A stretch of DNA of 64,000 bases from Breviolum minutum Mf 1.05b.01. Its lineage: Eukaryota; Sar; Dinophyceae; Suessiales; Symbiodiniaceae. The position numbers were made by a program, and so were the translations under genes. The stretch is taken from contig DF241772.1 of NCBI GenBank assembly GCA_000507305.1, positions 1 to 64,000 of the forward strand, written 5' to 3'. Positions within the stretch are counted from its first letter, which is position 1; each line of letters begins with the position of its first letter. This document shows positions 11,053-22,189 of the stretch, piece by piece. The notes below the pieces were generated by a model. The model saw only the letters and a list, made by a program, of their open reading frames with translations, made no database searches and was not told the origin of the DNA.

Positions 11053-11130
11053 GATGCCCTGTGTTTTTGTCTTCACAAGTGGAGGAAGCAGCTGCCAGGC
11101 AATGCTGTATGTATAATATAGATTTGTTAG
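11053..11130. repeat. PCP-flanking direct repeat, downstream copy
   Basis: Near-identical to 9657-9730, including the block GGAGGAAGCAGCTGCCAGGC. It lies about 190 bp after the PCP stop codon. PCP genes are known to occur in tandem arrays, so this may be a piece of the intergenic spacer. Confidence 0.85.
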
Positions 11131-11830
11131 GAAGTTATTACAAAATCAGGGACTCCGGCTCTGAGATTTTGTTCATGTGTCGTTTCCCTCAAACACACTT
11201 ATGGTCTTCCTGACAACTTTTTGCTTTGGAGTTTCCTTTGTCCAAAGACGTTGAAAAATGCTGATGAAATTTGGAACTGTCAACAACACGACCTCTAGGT
11301 CCCCAAGTGTTTTATAAAAAGTTCAGTAGCGACTATCCAAAATGCGCCTGAACTGAATTGAAATTCTTGCTAACCGTAAATGATGAGCAAGTAGATGATA
11401 TAGAGTCACTTCCAAAACATTCCAAGACTTGGGGTTCTCTTTCTGGGTCCCTGGGTTGTGGTTGTCGTGCATGGCGAATGCTGAGCTTCGCGGGATTCCA
11501 AGATATTCGTCTGTTCCAATGGTTGGAGAATGCTCATCCGAATATAAAAGAAATGAAAAACATGTTGGCTACAAGGGCGACCTGTCCATTCTGGCAGGTG
11601 GATTTGAAGCCTCAGGCGCGTCTCAAGAGTCACATGCTGTTTTCGTTCGAAAAGACGGAACATGTTGTGGACATGTCCAAGAGACTAGCAGAGACTAGCA
11701 CCAATTCTCCTTAACTTACACCTTCGAAGTTTAACACGGGAAAGTGACCATTCCTGGAAGTTCCCGTTTTGACTATATCTTTTTTCATTTTTGGGTCGTT
11801 TGAAAGAGTTTAAACAACCACCAACTCGAA

Positions 11831-11912
11831 CCCCCCGAAAATTAACATTTCACCTGAAATAGTCTTCCAACCAGCATCTTTAAGAGGCGATTTGTTAGTT
11901 TTTTTTAAGGGT
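11831..11912. mobile_element. Family-A TIR element (A15), degraded
   Basis: CCCCCCGAAAATTAACATTT at the left pairs with GATTTGTTAGTTTTTTTTAA at the right. Internal TCTTCCAACC is shared with other copies. Confidence 0.5.
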
Positions 11913-12070
11913 AAATTTGGAAATTTTTGGACATTTCTTCACCAACCCTCTATTCAACTGAAGTTCCTAAGGGTGAACTAATCACTTAAGTTGGGTGAAC
12001 TATTCAAACCGCCTCCTTAGACTGCGGTTTGATATGATTTCATTCAACACCCTGGGCCACATCCACTACA

Positions 12071-12180
12071 ACTATCCAAGAAATCTCCAACTGAACCGAC
12101 CCGAAAAACCCTGAAAACCTCTCATAGCTCTAGCGAACGCAACTTACAAGACCGGGTCCGTGGGGATTCGGTCCCATGAT
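12071..12180. mobile_element. Family-L element (L1)
   Basis: Shares CCAAGAAATCTCC, ACCGACCC, the central TAGCTCTAGC/CAACTTAC and GGGTCCGT...GGTCCCAT with 46030-46132. The ends form weak inverted repeats of the GGACC type. Confidence 0.6.
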
Positions 12181-12842
12181 TTTTTTTTTGATGCATTAGG
12201 GTATAATATTACGGGGGATTTCCATAAATATTACCGAGTTGTGGGGCCCATGGGGATTTTTTTTTGGATCCCTGTTTGAAAAACCATGTTTGAAGGATGG
12301 AGTTTCCCACCACCAAATCACCAAACCTTTGATTCGATCAGGTCAGGACCTTGAATGGATGTTTGTCGGCGAACAAGGTCGCCGCGAACTGGGTGGGGTA
12401 CCCCGTGCCCAGTGGTTTTCATCACAGAAATGTTATCCAAAAAATAGCATGAAAAATAATGCCATGAAAATATTTAGAGATATCATCCTAGATATCTTGA
12501 AATATCAAACATAGCATCAACATTTTAATTTCAAATATTCATCCGTGAAAAATTAACGGGGAACCAATCCTGAGGTGTATGGTTTGGAGCTGTTGAAATC
12601 GATGAAGAATTTTTTGCTGCAAGCTGATGAGGCGATGACATCTGTGGTTTTTGATACTTGGAAATGATTTTTGCATTTCCAGCATCCGATTTTTGCAGTT
12701 TCATACAATTGCTACATGTGTGAAGTTGAATGTTTTTTTTCGGTTAAACGGTTAATACAGATGATGTATATATATTTTCCCTGATGATTCAAGATTTGTG
12801 TTTCAGCCCCAAGCTGCAAAGTTACCATCTCACTTCTTGGAG

Positions 12843-15800
12843 GTCACCGAGCTTTCAACGCTGTGTGCCTTTGGATCTTTTTGGGAGATGGCTTTAGCAA
12901 CTCTCCAGGCGTTCTGGCTGAGTTGATTTTTGGGGGATTTTCTGATGGGATGCGATGGCATTCCTGGATTTCAGGGATATGATATTGCTGATGTTTTTTT
13001 AAACCCTCCCTGACAACTAACATTAGCTCCGCGCGAAGATCGATGGTTACTGGTTGGAAGACGAAACCCCTGTTAGTTCCTTGAAAAGGGCTGCTATCTT
13101 TTCACTCGTAGTTTTCGGGGGAATAGATGTTTTGAAAGACACCATTCTGGACCGTCGTGAAAATCCAAAAAACTTTGGGCCTTCAATCCTAGCTCTTAGA
13201 GATCACCAAAACAAATGATGCTGGAAAAAATCACAGAGGTTACTGGATTTCCTTGGTGGTTGACCATTTTAGGTAGATCAAGAGATCTGATTCAGAAGGG
13301 GCTTTGTAGGATAGCAGACCACCTTAGTCATCAACTACTCATTCATTTACACCGTATCCAGACCTTGCCGAATAGAACAACCCAAAGATGTACCCCAAAT
13401 ATGTAAGATGTAAGTTGATCTTGTGTTTTTGTCATATTTCAAGCATGTTTTTGAGTATCTTGTATTGCTGCCTTCAGTCGGAATTCCTGTGTTCGATGTT
13501 GTTTTGCTGTTGCTGTTGGTGTCAAGGAGTCCTTAAGATTCCTGATGGTAATGCAGCATCTTGAGACAAATTTGACTGATTGAAACCCAGCATTTTTTTT
13601 TAAACAAACATGGTTTTAACAAATATGTTTGTTTTGCCATCAAATCTGGTTTTAACAAAAGCCCTTGCTGTTTGCCCTGGAAACATGGCGAAAGTCACAA
13701 CTCCCTATGCTCACCTGTGTGCAGAATTTTGTCTTGGGAGGGGCGTTCCGATGTTTTCCGACTGAAAGATCGCCTGAAAGTTCCCCTACCCGTAGCTTCC
13801 TCTGACAAAGAGCCCAGAAATCCTGAATTGAAGATAGTTTCTCCTATTGCAGGCAGCGAATTTCTGGACAACCAGCTGCAAGAATGTCATGCTTGCATCT
13901 TGCGGACGTGCAGAGGAATGGCAGGTCTGATAGTATGGAATGGGGATGAGTTTTCAGTTCTGCTGTATTTCACAACCAGCACAACGAGCATCTTCTAAAC
14001 TTTGTAGTTGCCAGTGGTCACCAGCGGTCATGTAGCTAGAGGTCGGATGGTTTTGGAGTGTACCACACAGTGGCTGGTTCTCCTCCCAGAACCTTAATAC
14101 TCCTGCGATTCTGGGTGCAGGTGGCCGAAAGCATACTGGCACGTACACTTGCAGATGAGGTTGGATTTTCCATGCTGTCCATAGATGTGTTGTAAGCAAA
14201 TGCCACTTAGCAAAACACATGAGTTGATAAATCTCGGAAGAGTTAACACTTCAAGGGTTTCAGCCATTTCAGCAGCTTCAAAAAATGTTGGGATGTCACA
14301 ATGTGCAGGTGACATATACAAGCGCCACAAGTGCCTATGATGTGGCAAGGTGTGCTGGATGTAAGTCCGATGGGACGAGTTGATCACATTAAGTTTTGCG
14401 AAGAATGTAAATAAGTGAGTATTATTTCGTCTTTGGAAATATGGAAACATCCAGAAATAGACATAGATATGATAGTATGATACGGCTCTGATATGATATG
14501 ATATGATATGATATGATATGACATGATACAATCTGATATGATATGAAATAAATTTGAATGTTCCATATGTGCCATGGTCACCATTTCGAGACAGGCCAGA
14601 TGTAGTGTATCTATTTTTGATCCTTTACAGGATCACTTGACAGTTCCAGAGGCAATGGCCCAAAGCTTTGGCATTGGTCCTTACTATGCAAAGAAGTGGT
14701 CTGGAAGCACATCGCAGCTTGATCCAAATGGAAGTGGATAGTGTGGATGGTTTTTGGTCCACCCTGTGGCTGTGTTTTTTACATCTTCTCCTTCCTTTCC
14801 ACGGATGTTCCGTGAGGTCAACGTCCTGCTTGGAACGCGATGGCCTCTGCATGTGGCCGCCTCCAGCAATGGGATCGTGTTTTGGATCAGTGGCTCGGCA
14901 TAGCTGGTTGTGGTGGACAGTCGACTGCGAGACTGACTTTGAAGGGAAAATTTTCAGCATTTGACGGTTTTTTTTTGAATCATATTGCATTAGGTGGGTT
15001 TTTATATTGGTTTTTCTTCAACGGAAGTTTCTGTTGTTTCTGTTGTGTCCATTTCAAAATCCATTTCGACCAACCACAGGTCCAGCAACACCTGGGGGAA
15101 GCCACTCTTGCGGATGAATTTTTTCCAAACTCCCCAGGCTGAAGCTTATGGCCACAGCCCCAGAGTGCTGAAAGTTTTTTTCGTTTTTTTTTTGAAGGAC
15201 TCGGACTGCAAAACTTGCTGTGATATTGATCAAACATATCTGGAAGGGCGGTTTCAAATACATTTTTTTTTTGATTTTCACCCCTACTTTGGGAAATAAT
15301 TTGAAATAATCCAATTTTGACAAGCATTTTTCAAAATTTTCAATATGGATGGATGGGGAAAAACCCAGAACCGAGATATGTTTTTTTTCAGTCATTCCTT
15401 TGTTGCTTTCTTCAGCTTTGCAGGAAGCGACTTCTGAAATGAATCCCGATGTAACGAGCTCAGTGTGTTGTAAATACGTCACCCGGAGAAGGTTGGAATG
15501 ATGACGATTTATTTTTCCCGATGTACTCTCCCCGCAAAACTAACAAATGGACCCCCTCACAATAATTTATGGTTGCAAGTTGGAAGACTATATTTTTCTT
15601 TGGAAATGGTCTTTCTTTTCAGGTAACATGTTGTTTGTTTTTGTTTTGGGGGACTATTTTTACGCTGTTTGAATGCCATTTTGCAAGGAGTTTCCCCTTT
15701 CATTTGCAACGCTTTTAGGTGGTGACTTTTGGAGCAGTTCTCAATGCTTGTCGCATCAGTGCTCAGAAGCTCGAGGTGGTGGAGGATTTGCTGAAGGTCA

Positions 15801-18800
15801 GCATGTTTTGTTTGAAGGAAACGTCGCAGTTTTTGTTTTCAAAGATCCAACAAAATTTTCGTCCGAAAGAGATGGTCCATCCCTGAATCCTCCAAGTTTG
15901 GTCTGAAATTTTTAGCCAACCGAAAAAAACCTCACCAAAAAAACCAGACCGACCTTCGGGGGCTGAAATTTGACACCCAAAACGGAGGGTCTAAGGTCTC
16001 GGGAGTTTTGAATTTTTCGCTAGGCCATGCGGAGACGTCAGCTTCGTCTTGGCATTGAAGTCATGGATGCTGCCTTGGGCGCCTGCGATCCTTGTTTCAA
16101 CAAACCAAGGGAGTTTTGGAAAGATTCATTTTGGGATGAAGATCTAAGATCCCGGATGGAAAATCATGAATGCATGAATCCAGAGATTTTCACCATTTAT
16201 TTCGGGACAATTTGTTGACCTTGTTGAGATTTATGTGATTCAGGTTGATTACGTGTTTGCTACTGGTATTTGGATGACGCTCTTGGCGTCTTGTTCTCCA
16301 GGAAAATGGTCAGAACTGGGAAAAAGCCTTCGAGATGCTTGCAGGCGCGGATCTGGAGCAGGATGCACATGGGGATGTTCTGATCCTTAGGGGCTATTAT
16401 TGGTATGAAAGGATTGCAAGTCTGAACAGATAAATATGCATATATATATAATATATGTATATACATATACAGGGATGAGAACAACCAAGTGTGGGACATT
16501 GTAGAAGAGTCCTGTTCATGGAACATCCACTAACCGTCACTAACCAAGGGGTGAAGTTTCCATTGTAAGTGTGGCGGAAAGCGCATTTGCCTGCACATGT
16601 CAGGAATGCGCAGAGATGCTTCGGATTTTGATCTTGCCCTCTTCAGCTCTGCAATGAGTGTTTGTCCGTCACTGAGTGGACCGGCATGAAAATTCCAAAC
16701 TGATGCGCCTGCCATCTGACGTGTGAGGTGAAGATGACAGTTGGGCACAAGCTTTGCAGTTGTTCATCGACCTTCCATATTTTGTTTTGAGGCAGCGTTG
16801 AAACTGGGGTATATTTATACAAGTGTTCATGTGCAAAAAGGGTATTATATGATAAACAATGAAAAAAGCTAGGAGTATCATTATTCATATTCATTATTCA
16901 TGATTTTTTTGAATTGTTTACTATTCTTCTCATTAATATTACCATCAATGTTGTTCTACATTATGTCTAAGGTTGTTTCAACACACCTTTGGAACACACC
17001 CCGAGCAACCTTTACCAACAGGCTATAAGCCGGGATTCCTTTCATAGTTGGCGAACGGGGGATTGCCGATTGGGTGTGGTCTAGGGCATGTGTTGTAATT
17101 TTCTTGTATACATACGGGTGTTTCCTTAAATGGTGGTAACCCCAAATCATGCATTTTAAAAGGGTTTTCCATCCAAAAACAATCCAGAGTGGGGTACCAC
17201 TATTCCATTTTTAGTAGGGAATCCCGACCTAAACCTCCATTTGTAACTGTTACACTCAACCTAGCAATGGAAAATGAGCCCGGATTGAAGATGTAGTTCC
17301 TATTGAAAAATGGGGGATATTCTGAGGGTAGACCAAATAATGTTGACCCCGGATTAATAAACCCCATGGTTGTTTAATTGGCCATTTTAAAGGGGATAAA
17401 AATCACTTTTGGGGGTACCCCCCAAATTCCCTGTTCCGAAACGTTTCTCCAGGCCCGACAAAAAGGCCTTTGGCTCCGCTTTGACCGCCTGCAAGGCGAT
17501 TCCGAATACTGAAGATGTCATTTTTTTGGAAAAAAAAACATGGTTTAAATATGGGAAAAATCTAAAAGTCATGGAAAATTTTTCGTATTTCATGGGGGAT
17601 TTTCCCATGTTTTTTTTTGTGATTCCGAATTTCCGCCAGCAGGATGATTCAGATTTGTCCTCTGAAGTTTGGTGATTAGACCAGTCATAATTCAAGATCA
17701 AACTTTGATCCAAATGTTGCAGGTATTTTAGAACCCAAAAAACCGGCTCTTTTTTTGGGGGCCGGGAAACGGACCGGCAGTATTTCATGACCGTCCTAAA
17801 ACTTACTTACCCGAAGAGCAGTGATTCGTTGAGCTTGAAAGTTGACTGCATTGTAATGATCCCGAGGTTTGGAATTGCTGTTATTTCATGACTTTGGTGA
17901 CTTTGGAAACCATGGCCGTTTCTTGTTTTTGTTTTTTTTTCTAAAGGAAGACGCAGTGGCTGCACGTATTTTGGCAACCATTCCTGCCTGTCCTGTCTAG
18001 GATGGTTTGTCTTGGAGCACATCCCTACATTTGCTTCGGTCAATGAAGTACAGCTGCTTGGCGTAAACGGTTGGTCTTCCGCGCAGATGGGAACAACTTT
18101 TGACGAGTCAAGGAAATTTGAAAGCTCTGCTGTTGGAAGAAATCTGTCGAAACTAAACAGTTAAGGTTGGTAGTTTATCCCATTATTTACAATGTTTTAT
18201 ACACCGCAAACGGTGGTGATCTTTCCGGATTTCTTCCATCAATGGTATGTCATCATGACCTTGCGGACTTTAGGTAGGAAATATGAGGTTGATTATGATT
18301 ATGGCTGGCTGATTATTACTTAAACATTGGTTTCCCTTAAAAAGGCCTTACTAAACTACCCTTATTTCTGGGGGGGGGTTCGTTAGGGTGGGGGGTAGGT
18401 TGACTAGCCATGAAATGAACTTTGCCAGTTGAAGTTGGTCAAGATTTGGAGGTCGCTGTGATCAAGATGTTGCAGCCGTGAGTGCAGGTTCCGCACCGAT
18501 GGGGGAAAAAACCAGGTAGAACAGGAAGCAACGAATCCTGAATGTTTCAGCCAGACAAGCTGCAACCAATTAGACAAAACATATCCGGGTGAGAATTTTT
18601 CTATAAAATGAGGACCTTGAGGTTGCATTAAAACCAAGCAATTTTTTTTTGCAGGGGGCAGGGTTTCAACTAAAAACTAAGTATCCCATCATGGAAGTAT
18701 TTATCTGAACTATTTTTGAGCAAGATCGGTGTCAATTCTGAAGCATTTCAAGAGCTTTCCCGTTCATGATGGATCACCAGAACAACATAGCGGCATAGCT

Positions 18801-19056
18801 GAGGTGGCCAGATATGCCTTGGATATATCTCTGAAATGGAAGTCAATTACTAGAACTATTAACATGACAAAATGATAACTTCAGATTAACCCCCCCCCCC
18901 CCAGTGTTTTTTTAAAGGGTGATACTGACCAAAAGAAAGGTGATTGTAATGAAAACTGCTGGAGCTAACCTCCGGTTTCAAGTGAGGCATGGGAGCTTTT
19001 GGACCGAATGTCTTCGCCTCAAATTATTTCTGAAGAAATGGAGCATCTGTTGGGAG
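12843..19056 (+). CDS. Fragmented PPR gene: 3' group of single-motif exons
   Basis: A series of short open segments, each preceded by an AG, encodes PPR half-motifs in order. They are 12843-12908 (CAFGSFWEMALATLQ), about 14841-14900 (ASACGRLQQWDRVLDQWLG), 15719-15796 (VVTFGAVLNAC then KLEVVEDLLK), 16024-16086 (RLGIEVMDAALGAC), 16302-about 16371 (QNWEKAFEML), 17453-about 17518 (KKAFGSALTACKA) and 18987-19056 (AWELLDRMSS). Segments 12843-12908 and 15719-15796 are exact codon multiples in phase 0. Helix-A strings ending in AC alternate with helix-B strings of the W-x-x-A-x-x-x-L type, so introns appear to cut inside each PPR unit. Product: an organellar RNA-binding PPR protein. The full intron map needs a transcript. 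Other weak candidate exons exist, e.g. EVGQDLEVAVIKMLQP near 18425. Confidence 0.55.
13004..13122. mobile_element. Family-A TIR element (A3)
   Basis: CCCTCCCTGACAACTAACAT at the left and CGTAGTTTTCGGGGGAATAG at the right, with internal GGTTGGAAGACGAAA. It sits in a presumed PPR intron. Confidence 0.6.
14488..14545. repeat. (GATAT)n pentanucleotide microsatellite
   Basis: About six GATAT units, then degenerate copies. Confidence 0.85.
15247..15345. mobile_element. Family-B TIR element (B6), degraded
   Basis: GGCGGTTTCAAATAC at the left, then the family core TTTTCACCCCTACTTTGGG and AATTTTGACAAGCATTTTTC. The right inverted repeat is worn. Confidence 0.5.
15524..15656. mobile_element. Family-A TIR element (A4)
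   Basis: TACTCTCCCCGCAAAACTAA at the left; right end AACATGTTGTTTGTTTTTG followed by GGGGGACTA. An internal TCTTTTCAGGTAACATG resembles a splice acceptor. It lies 60 bp upstream of the PPR exon at 15719. Confidence 0.65.
16440..16472. repeat. (TA)n microsatellite
   Basis: Imperfect TATATA/ATACATA run just after the PPR-like exon ending near 16371. Confidence 0.8.
17114..17226. mobile_element. Family-C element (C1)
   Basis: CGGGTGTTTCCTTAAATGGT followed by GGTAACCCC at the left and GTGGGGTACCACTATTCC at the right. Related to 36058-36157 and 36912-37020. Confidence 0.6.
18131..18247. mobile_element. Family-G hairpin element (G2)
   Basis: Left TGTTGGAAGAAATCTG; right GGATTTCTTCCATCAATGGT; internal GTAGTTTATCCCATTATTTA matches the reverse of the GTGGGATAAACTATCAACC core of G3/G4. 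Confidence 0.65.
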
Positions 19057-19089
19057 GATTTTTTTTTCCTTGAAGGTCCATAAAATGGA

Positions 19090-19186
19090 CAAATGTTCCC
19101 TGAAAAGTGAGCATTTTGAAAGGAAATGAATCATCTTCCAACCATCAATTTTTATTGGAAATTCGTTAGTCTCCAGAGGGGAACTA
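19090..19186. mobile_element. Family-A element (A21), degraded
   Basis: GGACAAATGTTCCCTGAAAA at the left; GAATCATCTTCCAACCATC in the middle; ATTCGTTAGTCTCCAGAGGG at the right. Confidence 0.4.
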
Positions 19187-19514
19187 TAGTTTGGTCTGTT
19201 TCAAGACGTATGATTGTTAGCTCTTGCTCAAGTTTCATCATTTTTCATCTGAACGCAGGGTTGTAGGGAACAGTTACCCATTCGATAGATACACTAGAAG
19301 CACACCTCTCAAGTAAACAAACATAGTCACAGCTTAACGATTGCAGTTGTTCAATTTTATTGGGGAGCCTTCATCTTTCCCTCATTTCGTTCCTTGATCT
19401 TGGTGATTTTGGTGCGAAGCGGCTGTCCTTTCTGCTGCTGCTTGCTCTCATTGTGATGATGGCTGCAAAGATTCACGAAGTTTTCGATAGAGAATTCTTT
19501 CTCTTCTTCTTCTT

Positions 19515-19627
19515 TGTTGTGGTTGTGGTTGTAGTTGTGGTTGTTGTGGTTGTGGTTGTGGTTGTGGTTGTGGTTGTGGCTGTGGTTGTGGTTGTTGTTG
19601 TCGTTGTTGTCGTCGTTGTCGTCGTGG

Positions 19628-19719
<92 letters not shown>
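19515..19719. repeat. (GTGGTT)n to (GTT)n microsatellite
   Basis: Starts as GTGGTTGTGGTT, passes through GTCGTTGTC, and ends as a pure (GTT)n run of about 90 bp. ORFs across it are artefacts. Confidence 0.95.
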
Positions 19720-19720
<1 letters not shown>

Positions 19721-19990
19721 CTGTGGCTACATCGTAGCTGGCACACCTGGCAGTTCTTAGGCGACTTGGCGCTTCGCCCTGTTGCTGCTCCGGGCTGATG
19801 TGAATGCAGTGCCATGGGACCCTAGTGGCGATACATGTGTCGAATGGGATTGCGATTTTTTTCGTTTTGCACCTGATTCATTGGAGAGATTTCGCAGATC
19901 AGTCAACATGAGAAGCATCCTTGTTCCTTTTGGCTCTGTAGCTTTTTTTGACTTTATATAATTTTTTTCTGCACCCAGCACATCAGTGCA

Positions 19991-21570
19991 ATGCCGGAGT
20001 CTGTGTTCGAGGGCACCAGTTTGTGCAAGTTCTTTGCAGCTCGTCGAGGTGAATGTTCTTTGCGATGTTGTTTCTCTTGATACGGCGGTTTGTTGTAATG
20101 TTTTGTTGTAAGAAGCACGGATGCTCTAGTGACGATTTGGAACAATTTGTGCTTGCTCATACTTTACATTTGGTTTGCGTTGGGTTGTATCAGACAATGG
20201 CAAAGGTAAGGCAGAATCGTGCAACTTTTGGGATCTAGTTGTGTATTGTATATCTCATCTAGGCACTGAATCGTCCACAAGGCACTGTAGTTACAGTACT
20301 GCTTCAGAAACCCATCCATTTCAAGGTTCTATGATGTTCCATGTGAATTTTTCAATTGTTTTTTTTGTATACAGATATACCGTTTTTTGGAGCTTTTTTG
20401 GTGGTGATTTCTTCCCGGAAAAGTGTTGGGGGCCAAGTTTTTCCCAATGGCGGAAAAGGTGAGGCTCAACCACCAGAGGTTTCCAAAATCTGAGGCACGA
20501 GGGAATTGCTTCAAAGGTTCATCCTGCAAGTTTGCACATGGCCTCTCAGCACTGCGTGCGAAACCGGACCGTCGGAGTCGGGTTTACGACTTTCCCCGGA
20601 GTTTTTCGTGAAATTCGTTTGGAAAAGAGAGAAATGATAGGAGATTTCTTTCGCCGAAAATGTTCCCGAACTGTCACCTGAAATTCGGGAACAGTTTAAA
20701 GCCGGAAATATGAATCATCTTCCAGTCCCAGCAATTTTCAGGCGAAACTTGTTATTTTTCAGGAGGCTGTACATGAAATCATCACAGAGAGACACCATTT
20801 GTAATCTCAGAATTTCTATTGCTTCAAACCTCAAGGTGTTTTCTTCTTCCAATCATCACTTCCAAGTTTTTTTCGCCGTCCTGATGAAAGGGCCTGATGG
20901 GGCCCTCAGGACTTGAACAAGACCAAGATGTGTTCCACTTTCAAGAAGATGGGTACTTGCAATCGCGGAGAGGCGCGCTGAAAGTTGCGCATTTGAGAGC
21001 GATACTTTTTTGCACAAAAAAAAATACGTCATCAAATTACAAGTCGAATCATGGAAGTTATTTAGCGTTGAGGTGAGGTATTGATTTTTTCCCTTGTATC
21101 TAAGGGAACTCAAGGGCGTTTTCTTGATTCCTACTTTTTTTGAAAAGCGCACCCTGATACAAGAAAAACGCAAGCCTCTCCAAGGAACTTCAAGGCATAG
21201 ACAAAAAGGCCTGACCTTAAAATTCCCTTACTTGGAGGATCATCCCAGGACTTGTAAGTGGTTAGTATCACCGCCATTTATTTTTGTCATGAAAAAGGCC
21301 ATTTGGAAGGGGAACAACCCGATCCTTAGGGGACTTGCTAATCATGGTTATTAACCACTTACTAATCTTACCAACTGGGATGATCCTCCAAGTACTTGAA
21401 ATCACCAAAACAAAAATCTACCATGGTGATTGTTTCCACCGGTTTGCTGAAATGCTGAAATCCGAATTTTCCAGGAGTGCAGTTTTGCACATGACCGCGA
21501 TGAGATCCGTCGAGGACAGAAGAAGAAGTTGAGCAAAGCGGCAAGTTCCAAGGCAACGGAACAAGTTGAG
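19991..21570 (+). CDS. CCCH-type zinc-finger protein, four exons reconstructed
   Basis: Exon 1 (19991-20048) starts MPESVFEGTSLCKFFAARR. Exon 2 (20502-20566) gives NCFKGSSCKFAHGLSALRAKP. Exon 3 (20910-20972) gives DLNKTKMCSTFKKMGTCNRGE. Exon 4 (from 21475) gives ECSFAHDRDEIRRGQKKKLS, open until about 21640. Joined in frame, these produce two CCCH fingers: C-x9-C-x5-C-x3-H and C-x8-C-x5-C-x3-H, with typical KFAHG and LRAKPDL linker residues. The phases agree (1, 0, 0). CCCH fingers bind single-stranded RNA. Intron 1 has a GT donor; intron 2 starts GACCGT and intron 3 GCGCGC, both ending in CAG|G. Intron 3 contains the 166-bp hairpin at 21229-21394. The 3' end is unknown; acidic exons downstream (22190-23760) may belong to it. 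The first ATG was chosen because exon 1 begins sensibly there; an upstream exon is possible. Confidence 0.8.
21229..21394. mobile_element. Family-H element, 20-bp perfect terminal inverted repeats
   Basis: The ends TACTTGGAGGATCATCCCAG and CTGGGATGATCCTCCAAGTA are exact inverted repeats. A second inverted pair, TAAGTGGTTAGTA / TTAACCACTTACTAA, lies inside. The element sits wholly inside intron 3 of the CCCH gene. No ORF inside. Confidence 0.9.
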
Positions 21571-22189
21571 CAATGTCCAGTTGACCTTGGTTTATGGGGA
21601 TTATATTTTCCCCTATATGGGGGAAGCAAAAAGAGGGGATGAGAAGATTTTCGACCAGATAGCGAGAGCGTTTTTGGGTGCGTTTCATCGTGACCCAGCC
21701 GACGTTGGTATTCTTTTGGGTGTGTTGGGCCATTGATGGGTGCGGGCTGGCGTTTTTTTTGCATTTTTTTTTTAACCCCGAAGATGCGGGAGGTTCCAAA
21801 AACTGGAGGAACACGAAAAAAACTGAAGCGAAGCAATTATTGTGAATTCAGGTGTGACTCCCACTTTTGAGATCGCCAAAGCTGAAAACTTCATGAGCTA
21901 AGGATACCCTGCCCAATGCCATCCCCCTAGCAGATCAGGCTGGCTTTATTAAGGATTATCAACTTAACCACCATCATCCCCTAGTAAGGCCTTTTTTTTT
22001 TCGGTATTCTTTCCTGGGTGGTGGCATTTTTTTGGAGCCATGAAGTTTTGAAAAAGCACAAGAGAAAAGGATCTCATTTTTTGAGATGACCAATCTTACT
22101 CTATTATAGTTGATATTTAAGGGGTTTAAGTAATTTCAGTGCCAAATCATTGGGTCTTTTTTTTCGACAAAGTCCCATGTTTTCGAACC

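Larger units (their letters stand above)
11131..12842. other. Intron or spacer with repeat elements
   Basis: No strong coding sequence. It contains an A-family element (11831-11912), a second degraded one near 11717, an L-family element (12071-12180), and an AT-rich stretch around 12470-12540 with short ATATC/GATAT inversions. Confidence 0.5.

Noticed and set aside
19357-19815. ORFs over the second GTT tract (poly-N with HNHN stretches)
   Set aside because: Same reason: microsatellite translation.
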